In this document: in pieces, positions 1 to 6,165 of the stretch | Layout of the letters: each line of letters opens with the position of its first letter | Position numbering within the stretch: the first letter of the stretch is position 1 | NCBI GenBank assembly: GCA_041648665.1 | Contig: JBAZOP010000113.1 | Coordinates: forward strand, 1-8,199 | Length of the DNA: 8,199 nucleotides | Direction of reading: 5' to 3' | Source: a bacterium | GTDB lineage: Bacteria > UBA10199 > 2-02-FULL-44-16 > JAAZCA01 | Translations under genes and position numbers: made by a program | The notes under the pieces: generated by a model | Databases searched by the model: none | Told to the model about the DNA's origin: nothing | The model's input: only the letters and a program-made list of their open reading frames with translations

Positions 1-49
1 TGGGCTCACCTCACCTTGAAGGTAACAGGAGACACGGGCGCGGGCGAAG
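1..49 (-). other. Left-edge sequence downstream of the last gene; no gene or terminator identified
   Basis: This stretch follows TAA 50-52. It contains an ACCTT-G-AAGGT palindrome (13-23) whose one-base loop makes it a poor hairpin, with no T-run. A GTG at 7-9 preceded by AAGGTGAG could begin another gene running out of the window, but only three codons are visible, so I make no call. Confidence 0.4.
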
Positions 50-538
50 TTACCGCCCTGGGTGCCTCTCCTCGTCGTCTCGCGCTTTCAAGACCTGCAC
101 GTCCGAGTGGATCTTGACCATCAGGTCGAAGAGCTTGTCGTAGCGCCGGGTCTCCTCGTCGCTGATCTGCTTGTCCATCTGGGTTCGCTCGATCCGCTCG
201 GCGCTCTGGGCGCTCCGGACCTGCTCGAGCCGTTCCTCCTGGGCCCCGGCCGCCCGGCACGAGGACCCGAGCGCGAGCCCGAGCCCGACGAGGGACGCGA
301 GGATGACGGTCGCGATGCCGAAGAGCCACTTCCGGGTGCTCTCGGTCCAGCCGACGGCGGGCAAGACCTTCTCCTGAAAGGGTTTCATCGCGGTCTGGAC
401 CCAGCCCATCTCGAACGGGTAGTGGCACGCGCCAGGATGGAGCGGCCCGGTCGGGATGAGCGGGCGCGGGTTGGGCGAGTCGGGCGCCGGCCGTGCCAGT
501 GACTCCTGCGAGTAGTCGTGGTGCTTCACCGTGCTCAT
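50..538 (-). CDS. 162-aa membrane-anchored coiled-coil protein, holin-like by topology only
   Basis: The start ATG 536-538 overlaps the upstream TGA (ATGA) and the stop is TAA 50-52. A Pro-rich N-terminal region (1-45) is followed by a short amphipathic part (VQTAMKPFQEKVLPAVGW), one clear hydrophobic segment at about 71-91 (WLFGIATVILASLVGLGLAL), and a highly charged helix at about 97-155 (EERLEQVRSAQSAERIERTQ onward) that looks coiled-coil. One membrane span plus a coiled coil is seen in some phage holins and haemolysin XhlA-like proteins, but the order differs from XhlA (coiled coil first) and no endolysin is visible here. Cys94 follows the hydrophobic segment, but GSSC is not a proper lipobox and the segment is not N-terminal. 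Function is uncertain: lysis, membrane anchoring or a tail-associated role are possible. Confidence 0.75.
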   Translation of the reverse strand: MSTVKHHDYSQESLARPAPDSPNPRPLIPTGPLHPGACHYPFEMGWVQTAMKPFQEKVLPAVGWTESTRKWLFGIATVILASLVGLGLALGSSCRAAGAQEERLEQVRSAQSAERIERTQMDKQISDEETRRYDKLFDLMVKIHSDVQVLKARDDEERHPGR

Positions 539-762
539 GGGGAGCTCTCACACGACTCGGGGCACGGCGTCCCACGAGGCGCCGAGTGCGACGGGCGTAC
601 GGCGCCGGCAAGGCGCGGGATGAGCGTCTCGAGCTCGCCCAGGGCTTTCCCGTGGTGCTGGAGGAGAAGGACGAGCGACTCGAGCTGCGACTCGATGCGC
701 CCGAGCCGCTCTCCCTGCCGCGCCTCGAACTCGTCTAAGGCCTGCTGCGTCACGAGCGCCAT
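535..762 (-). CDS. 75-aa coiled-coil hypothetical protein
   Basis: I chose ATG 760-762 because it overlaps the preceding TGA as TGATG, the standard coupled junction; a longer frame from 822 would run inside the 147-aa gene. The product begins MALVTQQALDEFEARQGERL. Residues 4-53 form a heptad-like helix (IESQLESLVLLLQHHGKALG), consistent with a coiled coil or self-associating helix. A flexible Pro/Ser/Cys-rich tail follows (RPSHSAPRGTPCPESCESSP). There is no membrane segment. The family is unrecognised. Its stop overlaps the next start as ATGA, so it is probably made together with the membrane protein downstream; a partnership through coiled coils is plausible but inferred. Confidence 0.72.
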   Translation of the reverse strand: MALVTQQALDEFEARQGERLGRIESQLESLVLLLQHHGKALGELETLIPRLAGAVRPSHSAPRGTPCPESCESSP

Positions 763-1205
763 CAGCTTTCCCCACTCGCAACAGGGATGTCCTTTGACTT
801 CGACGGCACGAAGTCGATCCACACGAGAATCGGGCTAGACGGAGAACTCGCAACGGTTTCGTGCACCATGCCGAGCCCTTGCGCGAAGATATCACCGAGT
901 GCATTGTACGCAGAAGACGCCATTCCTGCGTCGCTTACATGGACGGAGGCCCAGTTACCTCGCGTCGACCCTGCGTCGATCGGGAAAAGCACCTGACACC
1001 GGCCGAAGGTGCAAATCGGGACCTTCGCATCGCCCGCAATGCCGCCCTGGAGCACGACGCCCATCGCGAGGATCGTTCCGGCAGGAGCCGCGATGTACGC
1101 GTCATCGAGGTCGGCGTACTGGACGACGACCTGCCCCTTGACCGACGTCGTGCCGGTCTTGTTCGTCAAGTACGTGACGAGCTTCTTCTTGCCGTTGAGG
1201 ATCAT
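762..1205 (-). CDS. 147-aa small beta-rich structural protein, possible head-decoration/cement protein
   Basis: The start is ATG 1203-1205, six bases after a GAGG element (1212-1215) that overlaps the codons just before the upstream TAG (1209-1211). The product begins MILNGKKKLVTYLTNKTGTT, then shows alternating beta strands: KGQVVVQYADLDDAYIAAPAG (23-43), TILAMGVVLQGGIAGD (44-59), VPICTFGRCQVLFPID (62-77), WASVHVSDAG (85-94), and a final PILVWIDFVP (125-134). The sequence G-V-x-x-x-G-x-A-G-D followed by a barrel-like strand series is reminiscent of small phage capsid-stabilising or decoration proteins (for example the DUF2190 type). I cannot confirm membership by eye. C65 and C70 could pair, or be incidental. 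Its position among virion genes supports a structural role. The stop TGA overlaps the next ATG as TGATG. Confidence 0.82.
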   Translation of the reverse strand: MILNGKKKLVTYLTNKTGTTSVKGQVVVQYADLDDAYIAAPAGTILAMGVVLQGGIAGDAKVPICTFGRCQVLFPIDAGSTRGNWASVHVSDAGMASSAYNALGDIFAQGLGMVHETVASSPSSPILVWIDFVPSKSKDIPVASGES

Positions 1206-1208
1206 CTG

Positions 1209-2273
1209 CTACCTCGCTCGGTACTGCGCCTTGAGGATGACGGTGTCGTTGTTCGCCGCGGGCCGGGTGATATCGTACTTCGCCCGCACGTACTTGAAGC
1301 CCAGATCGTTGAGCGAGATGGCGATCTGCGAGGTCGCGCCGGCCAGCGTCGCGACCTGATTGAGCACGTCGTCGGTGAGGTTGCTGTAGACGTAGATCGC
1401 CTGCCAGTCGCGGTTCCCCGGCGTCGCGTCCTCATCGTTCGTGACCTCGATCGTGAGGACCGAGGTGTTGTCGGCTCCGCAGATGACCTTGCCGGTGAGC
1501 GTGATCGTGCCGTAGACGTCGGTGTCGAGCCCACCCTCGGACGGGTAGTAGGCATCGGCGGAGACGTTCGAGAGGTCGGCCCAGCTCACGGTCAGGACCT
1601 GCGGGACCTGCACGACTCGGAGCCGGCGATAGAGATCGGTCACGAGGTGAACAATGTCCGCGTTCGCGACGCCCGTGCCGGCCACCGTGGTCTCCGCGAC
1701 CGCGCCGATCTTGACCGGGTTCGCTGAGTCGGCAACGGCGCCGTCGGCCTGGTTGCCGCAGACGTTCACGAGGAGTCGGCGCATGGTGTCGGTGATCAGG
1801 TGCCCGACGTCGCCGGCGTCGATCACGTCAAGGTTCTCCGGTGCGGCGTTGCTCACGGCGCGAGCCCCAATCTTCACCGGGTTCAGGTTCGCAGAGTCTT
1901 GCGCGTCGTCTGCAGTTGCCCCCTCGGCGAGCACGCGAAGCCGCCGATAGAGATCCGTGATGAGATGTGCGATGTCCCCGTCGGCGATGCCCGTTCCTGC
2001 CGGCGTCGTCTCGGCGACCGCCCCCAGCTTGAGGGGGTGCTCGGTCGTGACGTTCGTCGCGCCGTCGGCGACGCCGCCCACGGCGTGGGCCCAGAGCCGG
2101 CGCTTCAAGTCCGCGACGAGGTGGACCTTGTCCGCGTCGGTCACGTCGGTGACCGCGGTCGGAACATCCTCGGCCACGGCGCCGACCTTCAGCGGAAGCT
2201 CGGTTGCAACGTTCGCGGCGTCATCGGCGACCTGGCCGATCGCGCGGATCATCGTAGGATTGCTGCCGCCCAT
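1209..2273 (-). CDS. 354-aa virion repeat protein: four ~50-aa repeats plus C-terminal beta-rich domain, paralogue of the 617-aa protein
   Basis: The start is ATG 2271-2273 with AAGGAG (2280-2285) 6 bases upstream. After a 12-residue lead, four repeats run from about residue 13 to 222 with P-[VL]-K-[VIL]-G-A, then D-x-D/G-D-x-x-H-L-x-[TA]-D-L-Y-R-R-L. Copy 1 reads DLKRRL and copy 3 DTMRRL. Residues 223-354 form a beta-rich domain sharing motifs with the 617-aa protein: SADAYYPSEGG (238-248) against AADAVYYPSSSG, and KYVRAKYD with a closing TVILKAQYRAR (344-354) against RYFRALWT with SIVIINAMTRAL. It lacks the 617-aa protein's N-terminal 170 residues. No signal peptide or membrane segment is seen. 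It sits at the far side of the LamG block, so it may be a second fibre or collar component. The function is inferred from paralogy and position. Confidence 0.86.
   Translation of the reverse strand: MGGSNPTMIRAIGQVADDAANVATELPLKVGAVAEDVPTAVTDVTDADKVHLVADLKRRLWAHAVGGVADGATNVTTEHPLKLGAVAETTPAGTGIADGDIAHLITDLYRRLRVLAEGATADDAQDSANLNPVKIGARAVSNAAPENLDVIDAGDVGHLITDTMRRLLVNVCGNQADGAVADSANPVKIGAVAETTVAGTGVANADIVHLVTDLYRRLRVVQVPQVLTVSWADLSNVSADAYYPSEGGLDTDVYGTITLTGKVICGADNTSVLTIEVTNDEDATPGNRDWQAIYVYSNLTDDVLNQVATLAGATSQIAISLNDLGFKYVRAKYDITRPAANNDTVILKAQYRAR
1608..2237 (-). repeat. Four-copy coding tandem repeat array in the 354-aa gene
   Basis: Copies begin near residues 13, 66, 118 and 173, with a period of about 52 residues (156 bases). 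The third and fourth copies keep NPVKIGA; the second and fourth share AGTG-[IV]-A-[DN]-x-D-I-x-H-L. DNA similarity between copies is visible but broken, for example around 1630-1646, 1947-1962 and 7235-7251. Confidence 0.85.
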
Positions 2274-2288
2274 GATTCTCTCCTTCTC

Positions 2289-4385
2289 CTAATCTGCCAG
2301 GTCCGGAACGTCAGTCGGAACGAGCCCAGAACCGTTGGGGTACTGCCTGTAGTCGCTGATGTAGCCGCCCGCGTCGAGGTAGCCGACAAGGCAATTGCTT
2401 GTCGTGTGTGTGTTGTCGGTGCCCGTGAGCAGGCTGGTCCACGTCGCGTAAGCACCGCCTCTGATCCACACCGTCCAATAGCCTGCCAGATGGCCAAATG
2501 CGTCAGTGACACTGGCTCGCGTAACGCAGAGTTCGTACTCTGTGTTGATGGCAACAACGTCCGCTGCTGTCGCAGCAATTATTGATCCTGCGCCATTGAT
2601 CCACTTCTGAAAGCGTACAATCTCAGTGTCAGTAATTACTAAAGCGTAGCCATTGAAATTTGACGCTGTCAAAATAGCTGGCACTGATCCAATAAGCGGC
2701 AGATAGAGCACACCAGCCGCAGTACCTTTACGCGCCCTGAAGTACCACGCCCCATACGCCTGCGGGCTCGCCTCCCTGCTCGCGAAGTACCCGGCCGTCA
2801 CACCCAGGAGCCGGCGCCGCGTCCCGGTGTCGTCCCACTTCATGGTGCCCGAGAGCACGCGAACAGGGCCGCAGTTTCCGCCAGCCGCGACAGCCGCCAC
2901 GGAGACGGGGTAGTCGGTCCGGTTCGCCAGGACGTTGCACTCCAGCGCGTGGTCGAGGTAGAACTTGCGGACCTGGGCGTCGGTCCAGAGGCCAGAGTCG
3001 AGAGCGAAGATCTCTAGGTCGCCGTCGAAGGCACGCGGAATTGCTGTTGGGCTATATGTATTGAATAACTCAACTCTTGCCGAGGGGGCTGTAACCAATG
3101 CTCCAGCTCGCGCTACTAACGCTGTTACTGTTTGCGACTCGCCGTCAACCCATATCTCTGGAAGTGTTAGTGGGCTGACTTTGTTATGCCTAATTACGAC
3201 AATATGAGTAACATTCGGTGATATTGGCACAGTCCAGATAGCGTGAGCAGGATCGCTGTAGTATATGGAATAAGCTAACGCATTTACAGGTGCTCCTCCA
3301 AAGTAAATAGTAGCTCGCTGACCCCCACCCGTATCAAGCCAGAGCAATTGACCAGATCCGTTTTCTCCCTTTGTCTTGATCAAGCACTTGAATGCGATCG
3401 TCCACGGGTCAGGGTACAGGCTCGCATTCACCGGCGTCTGCGCCAGCGGTCCGTTCGCCCCGCCCCGGCCAGGAGCCGAGTGGATGATGTGGCCCTTGTC
3501 GCTCCGCTGCTGGAGACAACCGGAGATCGTGAAGTCGGTTTCGAGGCTGCCCTTGTTTGGAACGATATTGCTCCCGTTCCTTGGACCATCGAAGTACACC
3601 AACGGAAGCGAGCCCGTGATGTTCTTGGGGTCGGGCGGGAAGAAGATCGACTTGCCTGTGAAGACGCTGCCGATCTGGTCCCACAGATCGGAGAGGTTCT
3701 TGATCTCGGCGTCCGTGAGAGCCCTGCCGAGGATGGCGTCGTTGAACGCACACATGAGGCCATAATCGTTGATTCTGGAACCGTAACTGAGAACAGCGCC
3801 GTAGTTCAAGAGCGTCAGGTTTGCATCGTTACCCGTTGGTGCAATGGTTCCAGCCGCATTCGCGCGGAATGTGCCGTCAACGAAAAGCTGCGGTATAGCG
3901 CCGGTCACCCAGCGAATTGCGACAGTCCTGGCTCCCGTAAGTGCAGTCGAAGCTACCGTGCGTATGCTTACACCGTCCGCGATCCAAAGTGTGTTAGCGC
4001 CCTGGATAATGACTTCTAGGTCAGTGCCGCCCTCATCCACCTTGGAGTAGACACGGGACTTGATTGCCGTCACGTAATCAGGAGGCAAGGTCTGGAAGTT
4101 ACGCGCCGTCCAAAACAGCGTACCACTCGCAACACGCAACTCAGGAGCCGCGCCGCTATCAACGATCGAAACAGAACCACCACCGGCAGCAGCAGACTTC
4201 TCTTGACTGAGGTAGTAGCCCTTCTCGCCGCGTCTGAAAGCCAGGCCGACACCAGCCGTGCCGGGAGTGATGATGCGAGGCCGAGCGTAGCTGTCCCAGC
4301 ACTCTACGGAACCCCGAATAAAAGCCGTCGCCATTGCGGGCGAGAGACTCTTCACGAAATCGATGAAGCCGTTGATACCTGGCAT
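2289..4385 (-). CDS. 698-aa tail-fibre/adhesin-like protein with three LamG/concanavalin-like domains (C, D, E)
   Basis: The start is ATG 4385 with AGGAGG 6 bases upstream. A short N-terminal segment (1-40, MPGINGFIDFVKSLSPAMAT) precedes three LamG-like units. Domain C, about 45-235: strands near TVAIRWVTG (154-162), the PQLFVDGTF hairpin (165-173), and the closing LTDAEIKNLSDLWDQI helix (223-238). Domain D, about 256-475: LPLVYFDGPRNGSNI, WTIAFKCLIKTKG, HIVVIRHNK (394-402), PEIWVDGES (409-417), RAFDGDLEIFALDSGLWTDA (451-470). Domain E, about 505-682: SGTMKWDD, GAWYFRARKG, YELCVTRAS and YWTVWIRGG. Each ends with the strand-plus-helix typical of LamG. There is no signal peptide or membrane segment. 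A multi-LamG architecture suits a receptor-binding fibre; the exact ligand is unknown. Domain cores are AT-richer than linkers. Stop TAG 2289-2291 is 15 bases from the next start. Confidence 0.85.
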   Translation of the reverse strand: MPGINGFIDFVKSLSPAMATAFIRGSVECWDSYARPRIITPGTAGVGLAFRRGEKGYYLSQEKSAAAGGGSVSIVDSGAAPELRVASGTLFWTARNFQTLPPDYVTAIKSRVYSKVDEGGTDLEVIIQGANTLWIADGVSIRTVASTALTGARTVAIRWVTGAIPQLFVDGTFRANAAGTIAPTGNDANLTLLNYGAVLSYGSRINDYGLMCAFNDAILGRALTDAEIKNLSDLWDQIGSVFTGKSIFFPPDPKNITGSLPLVYFDGPRNGSNIVPNKGSLETDFTISGCLQQRSDKGHIIHSAPGRGGANGPLAQTPVNASLYPDPWTIAFKCLIKTKGENGSGQLLWLDTGGGQRATIYFGGAPVNALAYSIYYSDPAHAIWTVPISPNVTHIVVIRHNKVSPLTLPEIWVDGESQTVTALVARAGALVTAPSARVELFNTYSPTAIPRAFDGDLEIFALDSGLWTDAQVRKFYLDHALECNVLANRTDYPVSVAAVAAGGNCGPVRVLSGTMKWDDTGTRRRLLGVTAGYFASREASPQAYGAWYFRARKGTAAGVLYLPLIGSVPAILTASNFNGYALVITDTEIVRFQKWINGAGSIIAATAADVVAINTEYELCVTRASVTDAFGHLAGYWTVWIRGGAYATWTSLLTGTDNTHTTSNCLVGYLDAGGYISDYRQYPNGSGLVPTDVPDLAD

Positions 4386-5087
4386 CTAGGGCCTCCTCGC
4401 CTGGTAGCGAAGCCGGGCCGTGAGGGCGCGTACCTGCATGGGGCTCCACTCTACGTTGTCGATGATTTGAAGTGCCTGCTCTCCTGTAAGATAGTAAGCA
4501 ATACGCCCACGACCAAAAACAAGAGGAGCCGATGTATTACGCATACACGTATATACCCCTGACGATCCTACGGATGACGACAGCAAGGTGCCGTCTCTGT
4601 AGATTTTCAGGCCAGCGGAACCTCCTCCGTTGTACGTAACAATAAGCACATGTGGAATTCCGGTTTTTATAGCCGCTGCCGCATTACTATAAATTACGCC
4701 TCCGAGTGTTGCGTCACTCAGCAAAACGTAGACAGCCCCACCGGACGGGCAATAGATTTCGTACTCCCCATAATCACTAGCACCGAAACCAGATCCTTTG
4801 TAGACAATGCTCCAGTTTCCGGTAACCGTCCCCTTGACGATCATAGCAATCGAGAACGGGAGGTCTGCACTACCCGTCGTGAAGCTCAGTGCGTCGGCGT
4901 CGGGGATCGTGATCTGATCCCCGCCGTCGAACGAGAAGCCACGCACGAGCCCGGCCTCACGAGCGACCTTGGGGAACTGCGCCGCCGTCGCACCGTCGCT
5001 CCCCATCAGAGCCGTGCCGCCGATTCGCCCGCCAACGTCGGTCACGAACAGGCCGGCGTCGTTTTTGTAGTAGCTCGTGCCCGGCAA
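4386..5087 (-). CDS. LamG/concanavalin-like domain protein, second adhesin frame (domain B); TTG start uncertain
   Basis: The 233-aa frame encodes a second LamG-like sandwich at about residues 40-215: FSFDGGDQITIPDADAL (51-67), FSIAMIVKG (78-86), HVLIVTYNGGG (146-156), the LKIYRDGTLL hairpin (160-169), APLVFGRG (187-194) and a final strand-helix around WSPMQVRALTARL (214-226). The pattern is characteristic of carbohydrate- or cell-surface-binding modules. The only start codon in the accessible part of the frame is TTG 5085-5087, with no convincing Shine-Dalgarno and 46 bases of overlap with the preceding gene. It lies in the -1 frame relative to that gene, near a TTTT run (5086-5089), so it may be the second half of a single two-domain protein of about 450 residues. 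It ends in TAG immediately before the ATG of the next gene. Confidence 0.8.
   Translation of the reverse strand: MPGTSYYKNDAGLFVTDVGGRIGGTALMGSDGATAAQFPKVAREAGLVRGFSFDGGDQITIPDADALSFTTGSADLPFSIAMIVKGTVTGNWSIVYKGSGFGASDYGEYEIYCPSGGAVYVLLSDATLGGVIYSNAAAAIKTGIPHVLIVTYNGGGSAGLKIYRDGTLLSSSVGSSGVYTCMRNTSAPLVFGRGRIAYYLTGEQALQIIDNVEWSPMQVRALTARLRYQARRP
4392..4397 (-). promoter_or_regulatory. Strong Shine-Dalgarno AGGAGG for the 698-aa gene
   Basis: A perfect AGGAGG lies 6 bases before ATG 4383-4385, inside the end of the domain B gene. The junction reads TAGATG, so translation here is both coupled and independently strong. Confidence 0.85.
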
Positions 5088-5746
5088 AACGGCCAGCGGG
5101 TCGTGAGCGCGGAGATGAGCGTGCCTTGCCGGAGGTGCGGCTCGTCAACGGCGGTGGCGACGTTGCCGTAGATCTCGAAGCGGTGGATGGTGCCGACGAA
5201 CCGCTGTGCGGGGCCTGAACCACAGCCTATAGTCATCTGTGCGGCTTTAATAGAAGACCATGCAGTAGCAGCGTACTTGATGAGCACCCCATTGAGCCAC
5301 AAATAGTTTGCTTCCGAAGTGACGGATACCACAAAAGTATTCTTTCCCGCCACAGCGGCAACACTCCAAGTTGCATATGCTAACTCAGCTATAAGTCCTC
5401 CCCCAGCTACCCAATACAATGTATTAGTTGAACGCTTCCAAAGATACTGACGACCGCCTGTCCCTATGATGTCATAGAACATATGGTCTGCATCATCGTC
5501 TAGTGCTGATCCAAATGTCACAGTAAACACAATTGTATAACCAGCTCGAAGAATCGACGGGCCGCTCACGTTGTACAGCAGGTTCCCGTTCCCGTCGAAC
5601 GTGACCCCATCCGGCCCGAACGTCGTGCCGGTCCCGACGATGGTCGCGCCGTTTCTCTCGACGCTGTCACGGTCGGGGAACGTCTCCCGGAAGAGCAGAG
5701 GAAGCCTGCCCAGCTCGGGAACGTGGTCTCGCAGTCCGACGGTCAC
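5042..5746 (-). CDS. LamG/concanavalin-like domain protein, first adhesin frame (domain A)
   Basis: The start is GTG at 5746, backed by GAGGAG 8 bases upstream and a GTGA overlap with the 137-aa gene. The 234-aa product has the marks of one LamG/ConA-like lectin sandwich at about residues 19-205: an early FRETFPDRDSV, the strand pair GVTFDGNGNLLYN (47-59), YTIVFTVTFGS (70-80), the typical LWLNGVLI hairpin (149-156), and a closing strand FVGTIHRFEIYGN (183-195) with a trailing helix. Such domains often bind glycans or proteins and occur in phage tail fibres and other virion adhesins. The last 16 residues (WPFCRARATTKTTPACS region) do not look like a natural end; they overlap the next frame out of phase, so the true protein may continue into 4386-5087. 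The core 5221-5560 is clearly lower in GC than its flanks. Confidence 0.82.
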   Translation of the reverse strand: MTVGLRDHVPELGRLPLLFRETFPDRDSVERNGATIVGTGTTFGPDGVTFDGNGNLLYNVSGPSILRAGYTIVFTVTFGSALDDDADHMFYDIIGTGGRQYLWKRSTNTLYWVAGGGLIAELAYATWSVAAVAGKNTFVVSVTSEANYLWLNGVLIKYAATAWSSIKAAQMTIGCGSGPAQRFVGTIHRFEIYGNVATAVDEPHLRQGTLISALTTRWPFCRARATTKTTPACS

Positions 5747-6156
5747 CGGGGCTTCTCCTCGCCGCCGAGGCCGACCTCACCAAGCCCCGCGGCCTCGACC
5801 GCGGCCGGCTTCCACGAGGGCTTGCGCTCCTCGATGACCTGCTGGACGAGCGTGTCGACCTCCTCGGGGAGGAAGCCCGCCGTCGCCGCCGGGCCGATGA
5901 CCGGCTGGCCCACCGCGACCGCCTCGATCGCTTCGGCCATGGCCTTCGACGGGTCGGGGCCCTGGGCCACGATCGCGTACTGCGGCTGATCGCCGCAGAC
6001 GAGCTTGCGGACCTGCGCGACCGGGAGCGGCTTCCCCCCTGCGGGCACCGCGGCCCGGATGAGCGCGAGCGCGGCGGCCTCATCCCGGCCGACCGCCGGC
6101 TTCGTCTCGGCCTTGGGCTCTTCGTAGTTCACGGGGTAGAGCGTCTTTTCGTCCAT
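5743..6156 (-). CDS. 137-aa hypothetical protein between the repeat protein and the LamG block
   Basis: The ATG at 6154-6156 is preceded by AGGAG (6163-6167) at 6 bases; this Shine-Dalgarno overlaps the TAG of the 617-aa gene, so the two are probably coupled. The protein is rich in Ala, Glu, Pro and Val and predicted largely helical. It has a charged N-terminus (MDEKTLYPVNYEEPKAE), a central LPVAQVRKLVCGDQPQYAIV segment (44-63), a helix with AMAEAIEAVAVGQPVIG (72-88), and an acidic helix LPEEVDTLVQQVIEERKP (96-113) before a Gly/Glu-rich tail. It has one Cys, no signal peptide and no membrane segment. I do not recognise the family. Its position suggests a small structural, chaperone or adaptor protein for the neighbouring fibre proteins, but that is inference only. 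The stop overlaps the next start as GTGA. Confidence 0.8.
   Translation of the reverse strand: MDEKTLYPVNYEEPKAETKPAVGRDEAAALALIRAAVPAGGKPLPVAQVRKLVCGDQPQYAIVAQGPDPSKAMAEAIEAVAVGQPVIGPAATAGFLPEEVDTLVQQVIEERKPSWKPAAVEAAGLGEVGLGGEEKPR
5755..5760 (-). promoter_or_regulatory. Shine-Dalgarno GAGGAG supporting a GTG start at 5746
   Basis: GAGGAG lies 8 bases before GTG 5744-5746 and decides this non-ATG start. The GTG overlaps the upstream TGA (GTGA, 5743-5746). Confidence 0.75.
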
Positions 6157-6165
6157 GGTCTTCTC

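Larger units (their letters stand above)
2340..5700 (-). other. Five-domain LamG cassette with alternating GC content
   Basis: The three adhesin frames encode five LamG-like sandwiches in a row. Hand counts show AT-richer blocks inside domains (29/60 GC at 5401-5460, 28/60 at 4501-4560, 32/60 at 3961-4020, 22/60 at 3181-3240, 25/60 at 2581-2640). GC-rich blocks lie between them (42/60 at 4921-4980, 46/60 at 3421-3480, 46/60 at 2761-2820). Spacing between island centres is about 600-800 bases, one per domain. Confidence 0.7.

Noticed and set aside
13..23. ACCTT-G-AAGGT palindrome as a terminator
   Set aside because: A one-base loop cannot form a stable hairpin and no T-run follows on the minus strand.
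250..270. Lipoprotein lipobox around Cys94 of the 162-aa protein
   Set aside because: GSSC lacks the required aliphatic residue at -3, and the hydrophobic segment is about 70 residues from the N-terminus.
6..611. A 201-codon minus-strand frame overlapping the membrane protein gene
   Set aside because: It is Arg/Ala/Pro-rich without structure, while the alternative frame has a membrane segment, a coiled coil and ATGA coupling.
1608..2237. CRISPR-like or non-coding repeats
   Set aside because: The period is about 150 bases, in frame, with protein-level conservation and no constant spacer structure; it is a coding repeat.
861..2585. Long plus-strand frames at 861-1727 and 1800-2585
   Set aside because: Both are antisense to well-supported genes and show the same Arg/Asp/Val-rich shadow composition. 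They have no recognisable motifs.
2289..5746. Diversity-generating retroelement variable regions in the LamG domains
   Set aside because: No reverse transcriptase and no near-identical template repeat were seen in the window. The AT-rich islands are too long and too broad for a typical variable region. A partner elsewhere in the genome cannot be excluded.
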